64,000 nucleotides of DNA from Actinomycetaceae bacterium. GTDB lineage: Bacteria > Actinomycetota > Actinomycetes > Actinomycetales > Actinomycetaceae. Position 1 is the stretch's first letter. Each line of letters opens with the position of its first letter. The notes below the pieces were generated by a model. It was not told where the DNA came from, did not search any database, and saw only the letters and a program-made list of their open reading frames with translations. Made by a program: the position numbers and the translations under genes. Positions 8,708 to 17,881 of this stretch are shown piece by piece. The stretch spans positions 1 through 64,000 of the forward strand of contig JAQYTG010000012.1 of NCBI GenBank assembly GCA_028724905.1. Reading direction: 5' to 3'.

Positions 8708-9346
8708 ATGGCACAGGCACATGAAAAAGCCGCTTCCTGGCTGTACGCAGAAGAGGCGGTACTCGATCAAGAGATCGCCCGTAGCGCGCGCGAGTACGCC
8801 GCAGAACTTGGCATCGAACCACTCAGCGTAGCTACCTGTGCATTTCTCACAACCCTCGCTTCGCTCCCCTCTGTGCACGCTATTGCAGAGGTGGGAACCG
8901 GCACCGGCGTGAGCGGATTGGCATTGCTCGCCGGAGCCTCAGATTCTACCTTGACTTCCATCGACATGGAGCCAGTGGCTCAAAATTATGCCCGTGAGGC
9001 TTTTACCGCTCAAGGCATACGTTCGGCGCGTTTTCGCCTCATCAATGGCCGCAGTGCCGATCTGCTCCCCCGCCTGGCATCCAACTCGTACGATCTAGTC
9101 GTGCTTGACGGCGATCCCCTTGAAGCTGCTGGAGACGTCGAAGAAGCGCTGCGAATGCTCAAGATTGGTGGGATCTTGATCGTCACGCACGCCTTAAATC
9201 ATGATTTAGTGGCCGATCCGGTGCGGCGTGACGCCGTTACTGTAGCCCTGCGCGACCTTGGCCATGAGCTGCTCGCACAGGAAACTGTGGTTGCCAGCCT
9301 ATTGCCATTGAGCGACGGTGTACTCATGGCTGTGAAAAAGTCTTAA
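8708..9346 (+). CDS. class I SAM-dependent O-methyltransferase
   Basis: Belongs to the O-methyltransferase family 3 (CCoAMT-like). Its substrate in actinobacteria is not known. The SAM-binding motif EVGTGTGVSGLALL starts near residue 61. An acidic loop at the ribose position (SIDMEP) and the metal/catalytic-region motif VVLDGDP follow, with a C-terminal GVLMAVKK strand. The 212-residue length is normal. The ATG is preceded by AAAGGAGCACAG. In many actinobacteria this gene and the DUF3117 gene that follows lie near each other, as here. Confidence 0.88.
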   Translation: MAQAHEKAASWLYAEEAVLDQEIARSAREYAAELGIEPLSVATCAFLTTLASLPSVHAIAEVGTGTGVSGLALLAGASDSTLTSIDMEPVAQNYAREAFTAQGIRSARFRLINGRSADLLPRLASNSYDLVVLDGDPLEAAGDVEEALRMLKIGGILIVTHALNHDLVADPVRRDAVTVALRDLGHELLAQETVVASLLPLSDGVLMAVKKS

Positions 9347-9362
9347 ACGCCTCACTTACTTT

Positions 9363-9542
9363 TCACTTACTTTTTAGCGCAAGCACTTTGCTAAGTACGG
9401 TATGAAGCTCGCTCACTTCGTCGTCACGCATTTCTAATACCATACGCCCGCCTCCCTCAAGGGGAATGCGGAGCGTGATGCCGTGATTATTGTGCTCCGC
9501 CTCAAGCGGGCCGTCTCCCGTACGGGGTTTCATCGCTGCCAT
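9363..9542 (-). CDS. DUF3117 domain protein
   Basis: A 59-residue protein of an actinobacteria-restricted family of unknown function. The family signature AAMKPRTGDGPLE at the N-terminus and the IPLEGGGRMVLEM strand are clear. An upstream GTG would add six residues, but the ribosome-binding site GAGGAG lies inside that extension, so the ATG at 9542 is the start. The gene is convergent with the methyltransferase, 16 bp from its stop. Confidence 0.88.
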   Translation of the reverse strand: MAAMKPRTGDGPLEAEHNNHGITLRIPLEGGGRMVLEMRDDEVSELHTVLSKVLALKSK

Positions 9543-9722
9543 TGCTTTACTACTCCTCACTCATACGGCATACCCAAGCGCCATACGCACATTCCTACGC
9601 ACCACTCTACACCGACTTCTTACGTACGCGGCACCGAATCGGCGCAAACTCAGTACAGGCTCAGCTTTCCGCTGTACATCCATTCTCCTGGGCATATTTC
9701 TTAGAGATATTTCCTGGGTGTA

Positions 9723-10505
9723 TTAGCTTTCCGCGCCTCCCTCGCGCTGAGCTTGCGCCAGTTTATGAACGGCATTTGTGACGGCATCCACTGCCTCGGG
9801 CGCCGAATCTACCAGCGTGAGCTGAGCAAGATCAGCCTCATCTATCATGCCGTCCGCCAGCATACGGGCGCGGATCCATTCCACTAGCCCGCCCCAATAA
9901 TGGCTCCCCACCAGCACGATGGGGAAACTTGAAATTTTGTGGGTCTGGCGCAGCGTGATGGCTTCAAAAAGCTCATCCATCGTGCCAAAACCTCCTGGAA
10001 GCACCACAAACGCCTGCGCATATTTAATGAACATCAACTTGCGCACAAAGAAATAGCGAAAATGCACTTCCATTGTGAGGTGTTCATTTGTGCCTTGCTC
10101 AAACGGCAGCTCAATACCGAGCCCTACAGATGTACCACCGGCGAGCGCCGCGCCTTTGTTTGCAGCTTCCATCGCGCCAGGCCCACCACCAGTGATGACG
10201 GCGAATCCTCGCTGAGCAAGATCGTGTGCGATCTGGGTACCCACAGCATAGTACGGATTATCAGGCTTCATTCTGGCCGAGCCGAAGATACTGACAGCAG
10301 GCCCCAGCCCAGCGAGCGCGCCAAAACCATCGACGAGTTCCGATTGGATACGCAAGATACGCCAAGCATCGGAGTGGATAAAACTGGCGTCTTCATTCGG
10401 TGCAAGCAGCCGCGCATCTGTAGTGGAAAGCGGAATACTGTCAGAGCGCAGCGTCACAGGCCCACGCTGATACGTCACCTTTGATGATGTGTGCGATGTC
10501 GTCAT
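9723..10505 (-). CDS. LOG-family / TIGR00730 Rossmann-fold protein
   Basis: Family members cleave nucleoside 5'-monophosphates such as cytokinin ribotides into base and ribose phosphate; the bacterial role is often unclear. Motifs seen are SIFGSARM, GGGPGAMEAANKGA and the family hallmark PGGFGTMDELFE, where the glutamate is catalytic. The protein has 260 residues with an N-terminal extension of about 60 residues (TYQRGPVTLRS) that occurs in actinobacterial members. It lies alone on the minus strand. The chance that it is a generic purine or pyrimidine nucleotide hydrolase is high. Confidence 0.88.
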   Translation of the reverse strand: MTTSHTSSKVTYQRGPVTLRSDSIPLSTTDARLLAPNEDASFIHSDAWRILRIQSELVDGFGALAGLGPAVSIFGSARMKPDNPYYAVGTQIAHDLAQRGFAVITGGGPGAMEAANKGAALAGGTSVGLGIELPFEQGTNEHLTMEVHFRYFFVRKLMFIKYAQAFVVLPGGFGTMDELFEAITLRQTHKISSFPIVLVGSHYWGGLVEWIRARMLADGMIDEADLAQLTLVDSAPEAVDAVTNAVHKLAQAQREGGAES

Positions 10506-10610
10506 ACTCCAAGAGTTTACTAGCTGCCCTGGGTACTCTGATAGAGCGCAGGTTAAAAGAATGTAAAACTCGGCTCAGGGCGTATCGTTAAGCTAGTATA
10601 TGACGCTCTT

Positions 10611-11093
10611 TTATGATCCTTCGGCACCTGGGATTATCCCACTTTGGAATTGCAAGCCTGTACCTAAAATGTGCGTCGCAGGATAATTTTTACCTCCGCA
10701 CATGAAACCACCTTGAATATCTCTCTTATCTGACCCCAAGAAATCACTTCCTTCGGGAATCGAGGCACCCTCGGCAACTAGGGTTTTGTGATCGTCAGAG
10801 ACCCCCACTGATTCGCTGAAAACGATCAATTTATCATCATCGTCAAAAACGCATACGTCGTTGCCAACAACCATGATTTTCTTCGCTTTGTACTGTATAG
10901 CGACAGAGTTGAGAGCAGGGGCGGGTGGAAGCTGCGGCGCTTGTGGCCGCGCAGAGGTTGATGGCTCAGATGGTGGTTGTGGCACCGCCTTCTGCCCAGA
11001 GGGTGCTACCTTTTGCCCAGAGTCGGCGCAGGCAGCCAATGGCAGAGCGACGCACGCGGCACATAGGCAGGCAAACAACCGGCGTTTTTCCAT
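10611..11093 (-). CDS. small exported lipoprotein, unknown function
   Basis: A 160-residue protein with a clear lipoprotein signal: basic N-terminus MEKRR, hydrophobic core, and lipobox LAAC with the acylated cysteine C22. A Gln/Pro/Ser-rich linker (23-55) leads to a domain of about 100 residues with two further cysteines (CVFDDDDKL and GFMCGG), which could form a disulfide. I do not recognise the domain. It sits 51 bp after the frameshifted secreted protease on the same strand, so the two may be co-transcribed. The local DNA is more AT-rich than neighbouring housekeeping genes. Confidence 0.75.
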   Translation of the reverse strand: MEKRRLFACLCAACVALPLAACADSGQKVAPSGQKAVPQPPSEPSTSARPQAPQLPPAPALNSVAIQYKAKKIMVVGNDVCVFDDDDKLIVFSESVGVSDDHKTLVAEGASIPEGSDFLGSDKRDIQGGFMCGGKNYPATHILGTGLQFQSGIIPGAEGS

Positions 11094-11144
11094 TTATTAA
11101 ACACCTACTTTCACAGTTTTAGCCCATCGGCAGATGAACAATGT

Positions 11145-12412
11145 TTAATAGTGTTGCACCTGGGTATTCGCGTTCCACGCATAGACTCCGCTCAACTGCG
11201 TGAAGCTATATCCGCATTTGCCGCTAGCGTTCCTCCAATAGCCTTTGACAATTCCATGCACATTCACAGAACCGTCACCTTTAGAACTAGTCGAGTACAC
11301 TGGACCGCCCGAGTCCCCACGACCCCAGCCGCTGCAATCACTCTTTCCATCACGATTCGAATCATGGTAAAGAGCCGTCTGATGAGTTGATTTAACATTC
11401 TCAACAGTAAAAGAAGTATCCACGCTACTCACTACATAACGACATATTTGTCCCGTAGTTATACCGCTATGACACACTTCTTGCCCTGGCCAACGTTTTG
11501 TAGCTCCTGAAATTTTAAGATTTGAGGTGGAGTTTGAATTCGCTGCCCCATTGAAGATATGAGGGGCATAGCTACCTTTATATAAAATTTTCCAGTCACC
11601 ATAAATTTTCCCATTTCCTGGATACGCTGTGGTGTACTGAGAGCCAACAAATCTCCCCGTTGGCGTGGTAAACCTAGTCCCACTGCAGTGACCCGCAGTC
11701 AGGACTCCAGAAATACCATTGACCATTACCGGAATTCCAAGGGAACACTTACTATTGCCAACGATTTCTCCGCCCATGTAGAACTTTGGGAATCACTGTA
11801 ACGCCCCGCGGCATCCATTGCAGGTTGCGCTGACTCCACCGAAATTTTAATGTCGTCACCCAGAGAGCGCAGTTGGGAATGTGCGAGGGTCTCGGCGCTA
11901 CTTCCGTCTTCAACAACAAGCGTTATCCCATTATTGACAATATCGACAGCCGCAGATACTAGTCCTTTACCTTCTAACTCATCAGCATAAAGCTCTTGTA
12001 TCTCAAGCAAATCAGCGTAGGAATGCTTGGCAGGAATCATCTGGACACGATCTGAATGGGTTTTAAGTATCTCTGCCAATTCGGGAATGTCTCGCATATA
12101 TGTCTCTGAGACTGCATAGATATTGACACTCTGTCGATCAAAAGCAAGTGCCAAACCAGCAAATTCCTCCCGATGTCTGTCCACTATATCTCCGAGCTGC
12201 TGCGCTAGCATATCTACATCTTCCGGAGTTTCGCCATACCACTGACGTTCCCCTTGAGGTTGCAGATCTGATCCACTCTCCACATGAGCAGTGGAGGAAC
12301 TACCTCCTAACAACGGTGGAGATGCCTGCGCTAACGGAGAGCTAACTGCCACCGCACAAAAAACAAATAACGCCGACACAACCGCTGTACTTTTATGTCT
12401 GCTAGTAAACAT
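11145..12412 (-). pseudogene. secreted trypsin-like serine protease with prodomain, interrupted by a -1 frameshift
   Basis: Two overlapping frames form one protein. The first (start ATG 12412 after AAAGGAG, runs to 11726) has a signal peptide (SALFVFCAVAVSSPLAQA) and about 170 residues resembling the prodomain of streptogrisin/alpha-lytic proteases. The second (11145-11777) is a complete S1 peptidase domain: TAGHC, an aspartate in GDWKIL, and GRGDSGGPVY with the nucleophile serine. The switch must occur between the frame-2 TGA near 11791 and the frame-1 stop at 11726. One extra G in the GGG at 11773-11775 would join them smoothly (STW then GGEIVG). It is either a recent pseudogene, a sequencing error or a shift-regulated gene. 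The region is AT-rich. Confidence 0.8.
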
Positions 12413-12671
12413 TTCATCTCCTTTGATAGAAAATGCCGCTCTGATATGTCGATCGTACCGCACTATACTGTGTAAAAACATAGAAATCGGATAAAATTTG
12501 TTCTCATTTGCATAAAGAATCTACCGGTCACGTTGCTCGCTCCTCACATCGCGCATTAAAAAATATAAATCTCTATCAATATCATACCCACCAGCACGAA
12601 ACCGACTTTCATCTAAAATCGCTCAAGCCGCAGCCATGAAAAACACTAACCAGAATCAATAGCTAGCGCGT

Positions 12672-12719
12672 CCAGCCAAACCTCCAGCCGAACCTCCAGC
12701 CGAACCTCCAGCCGAAGCG
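12672..12719. repeat. 12-bp tandem repeat, four units
   Basis: Four consecutive copies of CCAGCCGAACCT. The first carries one substitution, the middle two are identical, and the last has a changed tail. This is the cleanest intergenic array in the window and looks young. Confidence 0.9.
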
Positions 12720-12782
12720 ACTCCCCACCGACTTTCCCCAGCACACCCACGAAAAGCCCAAAGCCTATCAATGGCATTGCCC

Positions 12783-12809
12783 GCTAGTGCGCAACTGTTG
12801 CGCACTAGC
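12783..12809. terminator. 27-bp near-perfect palindrome downstream of lpdA
   Basis: Arms GCTAGTGCGCAAC and its complement flank a single central T, 45 bp past the lpdA stop. The symmetry suits either a T-less terminator hairpin or a dimeric protein-binding site. Confidence 0.5.
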
Positions 12810-12853
12810 ACGTCACTAACGGTACAGCGCTGGCAGGCAGCAGCGGAAAGACG

Positions 12854-14263
12854 CTACATCTGCGCAATTTTGTGTAGGGCGCGCGCCGTCTCCGTGATCG
12901 TTCCAGAAATTGACGGATAGACCGTGAACGTCTGCGAAAACTCATCTACCGTGAGACGGTTTTTCACAGCCATCGTGAGCGGGAAAATAAACTCTCCTGC
13001 ATACTGCAAGCACAGTACTGCTCCGGCAATCGTACGGGTATTGCGCCGCGCAAAAATTTTCACAAAACCCTCGTCAATTCCGCGCATTTTAGCACGGGCA
13101 TTACGGCTCACTGGCAGCATAAACTGCACACAGTCCACATCGCCAGAATCCACCTCAGCCTGCGTGACCCCCACCGAGGCAATCTCAGGGTTCGTGAAGA
13201 TATTGCTTGAAATTTGATCGAGACGCAGCGGCTCCACGGCATCTCCTAGCGCATGAGCCATCGCAATTCTCCCTTGAGCCGCAGCCACAGAAGCGAGCAG
13301 AAACACACCTGTACAGTCCCCTGCAGCATAGATGCGGTTGCCACTCGTGCGCGAGACCTGATCCGTCACGATAAAACCGCGCTCGTCAAGCTCCACTCCT
13401 GCTTCTTCAAGGCCGATGCCATCGGTATTGGGGATCGCCCCCACAGCCATGAGCACGTGCGATCCCTCGATTTCTGAGCCATCTGCGAGGGAGACGAAGA
13501 CTCGATCCCCCACTACGCGCGCCGCCTGAGCGCGCGCTTTGCTCTTGATATTGACGCCGTTACGTTCAAAGACGTCCTGTATCAGCTCTGCTGCATCTGG
13601 ATCGTTGCCAGGGAGTACCCGATCGCGCGAGCTCACGAGGGTAACTTTTACCCCCACAGAGTTAAACGCCGCCGCAAACTCTGCGCCGGTGACGCCAGAA
13701 CCCACCACGATGAGATGCTCTGGCACTTCCGTGAGCGAATAGATCTGCTTCCATGTAAGGATTCGTTTGCCGTCAGGCATAGCTGCAGCTAATTTGCGCG
13801 GGCGGGCTCCAGTAGCTACGAGCACGACGTCCGCTTCAAACGTACGCGATCCAGAGCGCACGATCCGGCGTCCATTTGTGCCCGTCTCAGGGGCAATCAT
13901 TCCGCGTCCAGCCACGATCTCCACGCCGGCGTCCAGCAGTCTATTGCTAATTTCGGCGCTCTGGCTAGCGGCGAGCCGCGAGACGCGCTCAAAGATACCC
14001 AAGACGTCTGCTTTATATTCCCCGTCGCCCTCTTCGGCAATTTTCAGCTTGCCTGCACGCCGGATATTGTCCATCCACGCCGCCGAAGCAACCAACGTCT
14101 TCGACGGAATTACATCCGTGAGTACCGCCGATCCGCCTGCTCCCTGCTCCTCAATCAATATCGTGCGCGCCCCATGAGCCCGCGCCTGTAGCGCTGCCTC
14201 ATATCCTCCTGGGCCGCCCCCGATAATTACCACCGTATATTGAATGCGCCGCATATCCGCCAT
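12854..14263 (-). CDS. lpdA: NAD(P)H-quinone dehydrogenase, LpdA type (flavoprotein disulfide reductase family)
   Basis: A flavoprotein of the lipoamide dehydrogenase fold. Residues near the N-terminus show the FAD motif VIIGGGPGGYEA. The region that holds the redox CxxxxC in true disulfide reductases reads GGSAVLTDVIPSKTLVAS and lacks both cysteines. This is the hallmark of the mycobacterial LpdA (Rv3303c) group, which reduces quinones with NAD(P)H. A second nucleotide motif (VVGSGVTGAEFAAAF) and YAAGDCTG follow. The chosen ATG at 14263 gives 469 residues, and the next ATG at 14254 is equally possible. A longer frame adds 25 unlikely residues. Confidence 0.9.
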   Translation of the reverse strand: MADMRRIQYTVVIIGGGPGGYEAALQARAHGARTILIEEQGAGGSAVLTDVIPSKTLVASAAWMDNIRRAGKLKIAEEGDGEYKADVLGIFERVSRLAASQSAEISNRLLDAGVEIVAGRGMIAPETGTNGRRIVRSGSRTFEADVVLVATGARPRKLAAAMPDGKRILTWKQIYSLTEVPEHLIVVGSGVTGAEFAAAFNSVGVKVTLVSSRDRVLPGNDPDAAELIQDVFERNGVNIKSKARAQAARVVGDRVFVSLADGSEIEGSHVLMAVGAIPNTDGIGLEEAGVELDERGFIVTDQVSRTSGNRIYAAGDCTGVFLLASVAAAQGRIAMAHALGDAVEPLRLDQISSNIFTNPEIASVGVTQAEVDSGDVDCVQFMLPVSRNARAKMRGIDEGFVKIFARRNTRTIAGAVLCLQYAGEFIFPLTMAVKNRLTVDEFSQTFTVYPSISGTITETARALHKIAQM

Positions 14264-14481
14264 ACCCCCATTGTGCCAAATACAAGCCGCAAGCAGAAAA
14301 TACGGCCAGCATCTATGCAGCAGATCAGGCGAGCGCACGGCAAGGTGCCGCTGGGCAGCTCAGATGGCTAGCAGCTAGACGGGCAACAGCTCAGGCGCAC
14401 TCACTCCTCCGCCCTAGCTTTTCTTATGACCAGCTTCTCGGTATCAGAGTGCTCTCATGCTAGCCGATCAGCTCTCTCGTG

Positions 14482-16269
14482 CTAGCCGATCAACTTCAGC
14501 AACTCAGCAACTGCGCTACTCACGGGCACCTCTTTCGATTCCTCGGTGCGGCGATTGCGCAGCTCAACCACTCCATCTTTGAAACCGCGCCCCACGACGA
14601 TTGCATAGGGCGCACCGATCAGCTCATAGTCTGCAAATTTCACGCCAGCGCTCACTTTTGTGCGATCATCGACGAGTACGCTCAACCCTGCCGCTTCGAC
14701 GTCAGCTGCAATTTTTTCGGCAGCTGCGAAAAGCTCATCACCTTTGCCAGTAGCCACCACGTGCACATGCACTGGAGCCACCTCTAGCGGCCATATCAGC
14801 CCTTTCTCATCGTGATTTTGCTCGACGAGAGCTGCCACTAAACGGCTCACTCCAATACCGTAAGAACCCATCGTCACCACAGTAGCTTTACCATTTTGAT
14901 CGAGCACCGTAAGATCCAAGGCTTTCGCGTATTTACGCCCAAGGGCGAAGATGTGCCCAATTTCAATGCCACGTTCGATGCTGAGCGGCCCTGATCCGTC
15001 AGGGGCTTCATCTCCAGCGCGCACCTGCACCGCTTCAATCGTGCCGTCAGCTTCAAAATCACGGCCATAGACCACATTCATGGCGTGTTTTTCAGCTTCA
15101 TTCGCGCCTGAAATCCATGCGGATCCACGCGCAATATGGGCATCGAGCAGATATTTAACGCCACCCACCTGAGTCCCATCAGCATCCGTGGTACGCCCAG
15201 CACTCTGTGGGCCGATCACCGTCGGGCCAATATACCCTGGCACGAGCTGCGGGAAGTTCTCTAAATCTTCGGGCGTAGCCATCTCTACTTCCAGCGGACT
15301 GAGATTAGCTTCTACACGGCCAAGATCCACCTCACGATCCCCTGGCACACCTACTACGAAAAGCTCACGCTGTCCATCGGGGTGAATCCCCACGAGTACC
15401 ACATTTTTTAGGGTGTCACTCGCCTGCCACGGGCGATCTGCGCGCGGATGGAGATCGTTAAACACATCGACGAGCGCCTCGATAGTCTTGGCCTGCGGGG
15501 TATCCACCACGAGCGGCTCAGGCACATCCGTGAAATCCTGATCTGGCTGTGCCGGAGTGGTAACGGCCTCAGTGTTGGCTGCATAGCCGCCCGCACTGCG
15601 CACAAAAGTATCTTCGCCAATAGAGCACGGGAAGAGGAACTCCTCCGAGCGTGATCCTCCCATAGCACCGCTTTGCGCCGAACAGATCACAAACGGCAAG
15701 CCCAGGCGAGTAAAGATTCGCTGATATGCCTGCCGCATCGCGTCGTAGCTAGCGTCGAGCCCGTCGTCATCAATATCAAAGCTATAGGCATCTTTCATCA
15801 CGAATTCGCGAGTACGCAAAATTCCAGCGCGCGGCCGAGCTTCATCACGATACTTCGTCTGGATCTGGTAGAGCACCGCTGGCAGATCTTTATAGGAGCT
15901 GTACATATCTTTCACCGCGAGGGTGAACATCTCTTCATGCGTGGGCGCAAGCAGATAATCACTATCGCGGCGATCTTTGAGACGAAAGAGGTTGGCACCG
16001 TATTCTTCCCAGCGGTTCGTGGCCTCATACGGCTCACGTGGAAGCAAGGCAGGAAAGAGCAGCTCTTGAGCTCCAGCAGCATCCATCTCCGTGCGCACAA
16101 TTTCTTCCACCCGCCGCAGCACTTTGAGCCCCAGCGGGAGCCAGGTGTAAATTCCAGGGGAAACGCGGCGCACATAGCCCGCCCGCACAAGTAATTTGTG
16201 GGAATCCACTTCAGCATCGGCCGGATCGTCGCGCAGAGTGCGCAGGAAGAGTTTCGACATTTTCAGCAT
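14482..16269 (-). CDS. proS: prolyl-tRNA synthetase, bacterial type with editing domain
   Basis: Charges tRNA-Pro with proline in the cytosol. The N-terminus [18 protein letters not shown] is diagnostic. Class II motif 2 ([21 protein letters not shown]) and motif 3 ([17 protein letters not shown]) are intact, and about 180 residues between them form the YbaK-like deacylase insert. The ATG at 16269 (MLKMSK) gives 595 residues, in line with actinobacterial enzymes. The frame extends 29 residues further upstream without resemblance to the family. Nothing unusual in catalytic motifs. Confidence 0.96.
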   Translation of the reverse strand: MLKMSKLFLRTLRDDPADAEVDSHKLLVRAGYVRRVSPGIYTWLPLGLKVLRRVEEIVRTEMDAAGAQELLFPALLPREPYEATNRWEEYGANLFRLKDRRDSDYLLAPTHEEMFTLAVKDMYSSYKDLPAVLYQIQTKYRDEARPRAGILRTREFVMKDAYSFDIDDDGLDASYDAMRQAYQRIFTRLGLPFVICSAQSGAMGGSRSEEFLFPCSIGEDTFVRSAGGYAANTEAVTTPAQPDQDFTDVPEPLVVDTPQAKTIEALVDVFNDLHPRADRPWQASDTLKNVVLVGIHPDGQRELFVVGVPGDREVDLGRVEANLSPLEVEMATPEDLENFPQLVPGYIGPTVIGPQSAGRTTDADGTQVGGVKYLLDAHIARGSAWISGANEAEKHAMNVVYGRDFEADGTIEAVQVRAGDEAPDGSGPLSIERGIEIGHIFALGRKYAKALDLTVLDQNGKATVVTMGSYGIGVSRLVAALVEQNHDEKGLIWPLEVAPVHVHVVATGKGDELFAAAEKIAADVEAAGLSVLVDDRTKVSAGVKFADYELIGAPYAIVVGRGFKDGVVELRNRRTEESKEVPVSSAVAELLKLIG

Positions 16270-16356
16270 GGTCACTATTTTAACGCCCCTCACGCAACGG
16301 AGCCGAATTACCGCCGTGCAGCGGATGCTACTCAGCAGCTGATATTCACAGCACAA

Positions 16357-16829
16357 TAGCTGCGGCGAAAGCGACAGTGACAGTGACGAAACAGATCTTA
16401 GGTGCAGATACCAGGACGAGTACCTAAAACGCTATATTGCATCTTTCCAAACCCTAAACGGAAGAAACCCAGATCCCTCAAAATTCAAAAACCCCATAAA
16501 AGCGCAAAATACAATATAAAGTTAAGTATGTAAGTTTTTTTCAAAATCTCGAAAAACTTACAAAATTGAATCTGTCTGAGAGAATTGGGGATCCCCTGTT
16601 TAGCAAAAGACAGCAGCAATAACCGCGATACTAGCCACTACACTTCTTGCAGGTTCCACTAGCGCATACGGCGCTCCTGCCCTATCGAACCTAAGTATGA
16701 AAAATACACCTACGTTAGCCCGTGCACGTACAAGCTACTGAAGCGAGATACTATCACTGGTTCAACTCCAAATATTCGTTTTACCCATTCATAGTATGGA
16801 ACGAGTAAATACAGATTGGAGGAAATGGA
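16357..16829. other. AT-rich intergenic region with decayed sequence
   Basis: The block 16440-16610 is clearly AT-richer than the rest and contains an inverted repeat (TGTAAGTTTTT at 16529-16539, complement at 16552-16562). It is followed by an exported-protein remnant (16604-16741) and the leader of the lipoprotein gene. It reads like the scar of a lost or acquired segment. Confidence 0.45.
16604..16741 (+). pseudogene. remnant of an exported protein (signal peptide only)
   Basis: A 45-codon open stretch between two stops, with no start codon. It encodes a typical secretion signal: KT, a hydrophobic core AAITAILATTLLAG, then STSAYGAPALS as an Ala-x-Ala-like cleavage site, and ends 25 residues later. 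It looks like the 5' piece of a secreted-protein gene that lost its start and its body. Confidence 0.45.
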
Positions 16830-17357
16830 ATGAAGATAAGTAAGGCAAACCCCAGAAAATCTCGCTACGCATATTTTCGATATAGCTGGTTCTCATTCTT
16901 TATCGTGCTCTTAGGGCTGAGTATGGCAGGATGCGGAGCGCAATCTCCCACTGGTAGCGCGGGGACTACGCAACCGCAAAACCACTCCTCTTCGGGATCT
17001 GGCGCCACACTTTCCGATCCGCTTGAAGATCCGTTTGCCGATCTCGTCGCTCAAGGAAAATCTTTCACCAGGGTGCTTGATGAGCAGGAAAATGAGGCAG
17101 GAGAGTTTCAACTTGGCCCGCTTCCAGAGGGAACGAAAAGTCTCATTTTCTCTGCTGTCTGCTCCGGCAAAGGCGGGTATAGACTGTTTGACGAGTCACA
17201 AGACGAGGCGTATTTACTTATGTCTGCCTGTGGAGTAACGGCACATATAAAAGTGGACGTAGATAAGTACAAACCGCCCTTGAAAATATGGAGCAGCGGC
17301 GACTTTCGAGTAGCGGTGTTAGCTAGCCCAGAAGAACAACCCACCCCCGACAAGTAA
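16830..17357 (+). CDS. lipoprotein, unknown function
   Basis: A 175-residue exported lipoprotein. A basic N-terminus of about 18 residues precedes a hydrophobic segment (WFSFFIVLLGLSMAGC) whose lipobox places the acylated cysteine near residue 35. A Ser/Gly/Gln linker follows, then about 110 residues with two cysteines (AVCSGKGGYR and MSACGVTAH), which may pair. The fold is not recognised. The start is set by GGAGGAAATGG. A strong stem-loop follows the stop, so it is probably monocistronic. Base composition is similar to the other lipoprotein patch at 10.6-12.4 kb. Confidence 0.75.
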   Translation: MKISKANPRKSRYAYFRYSWFSFFIVLLGLSMAGCGAQSPTGSAGTTQPQNHSSSGSGATLSDPLEDPFADLVAQGKSFTRVLDEQENEAGEFQLGPLPEGTKSLIFSAVCSGKGGYRLFDESQDEAYLLMSACGVTAHIKVDVDKYKPPLKIWSSGDFRVAVLASPEEQPTPDK

Positions 17358-17439
17358 TCAGAGTCGTTACAGCGTTGGGCGCTAGAGGTTGGTTGGGCGC
17401 TAAAGCCTGCCGAATATGTCGATTCACTGAGACGCTACT

Positions 17440-17480
17440 TGGCAGGCATCATCCATGAGCTATAGGGGTGATGCCTGCCA
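17440..17480 (+). terminator. intrinsic terminator of the lipoprotein gene
   Basis: Stem TGGCAGGCATCAUCC (17440-17454) with its complement (17466-17480), 15 bp with one G-U pair and an 11-nt loop, followed by GTTTCT. Confidence 0.75.
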
Positions 17481-17881
17481 GTTTCTAGATGCCTCATTAT
17501 CCGTCGGGGAAAATGACTAGAACGTCGTTCCGATTCACGTTTGATTCACGTTTAGCCAAGCAGGGCGCGCGATACCAAAGTACGCGATAGCAAGGTGCGC
17601 CAATGCACTACTTCTGCTCTAGATCCACGTGAAAACACCCGCCATACGCCGATATCGGCGACAAAAGGTTGCACAACCGTATGCGAACACAGTAAGCCCT
17701 GTCCAGCCAACGTGGTATTTCACGAACAGTTGCAGCAGTGCTCAGAATCCCCATACTCAAACATCCGCGTAAGTATATTCCAGCCCTTGTAGCACTGATA
17801 TTTATTTCTCTCGTTTTCTTGTGCACATCGCATATCACCCTAAATTTTTAGCAGAAACACAGACAGCTCTAGCAGCACACA
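17481..17881. other. intergenic region without recognised features
   Basis: About 400 bp between the lipoprotein terminator and the convergent GNAT gene. It includes short duplications (GATTCACGTTT twice at about 17533-17553, GCGATAGCAAG/GCGATACCAAAG). Small frames exist on both strands but show no start signals or motifs. Confidence 0.4.

Larger units (their letters stand above)
12482..12853. other. 372-bp AT-rich to repeat-containing intergenic region
   Basis: The left part (12482-12640) is AT-rich and should carry the promoter of the secreted protease on the minus strand. The right part holds a 12-bp tandem repeat (12672-12719), a copy of a dispersed CCGACTTT element (12728-12765) and a 27-bp palindrome (12783-12809). 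No gene is supported. Confidence 0.5.

Noticed and set aside
11726..11777. Canonical programmed -1 frameshift signal in the protease gene
   Set aside because: No X-XXY-YYZ heptamer or clear downstream pseudoknot could be found in the overlap, so a point indel or an error is simpler.
17608..17838. 76-residue minus-strand frame downstream of the GNAT gene
   Set aside because: No ribosome-binding site, no motif and no supportive context.
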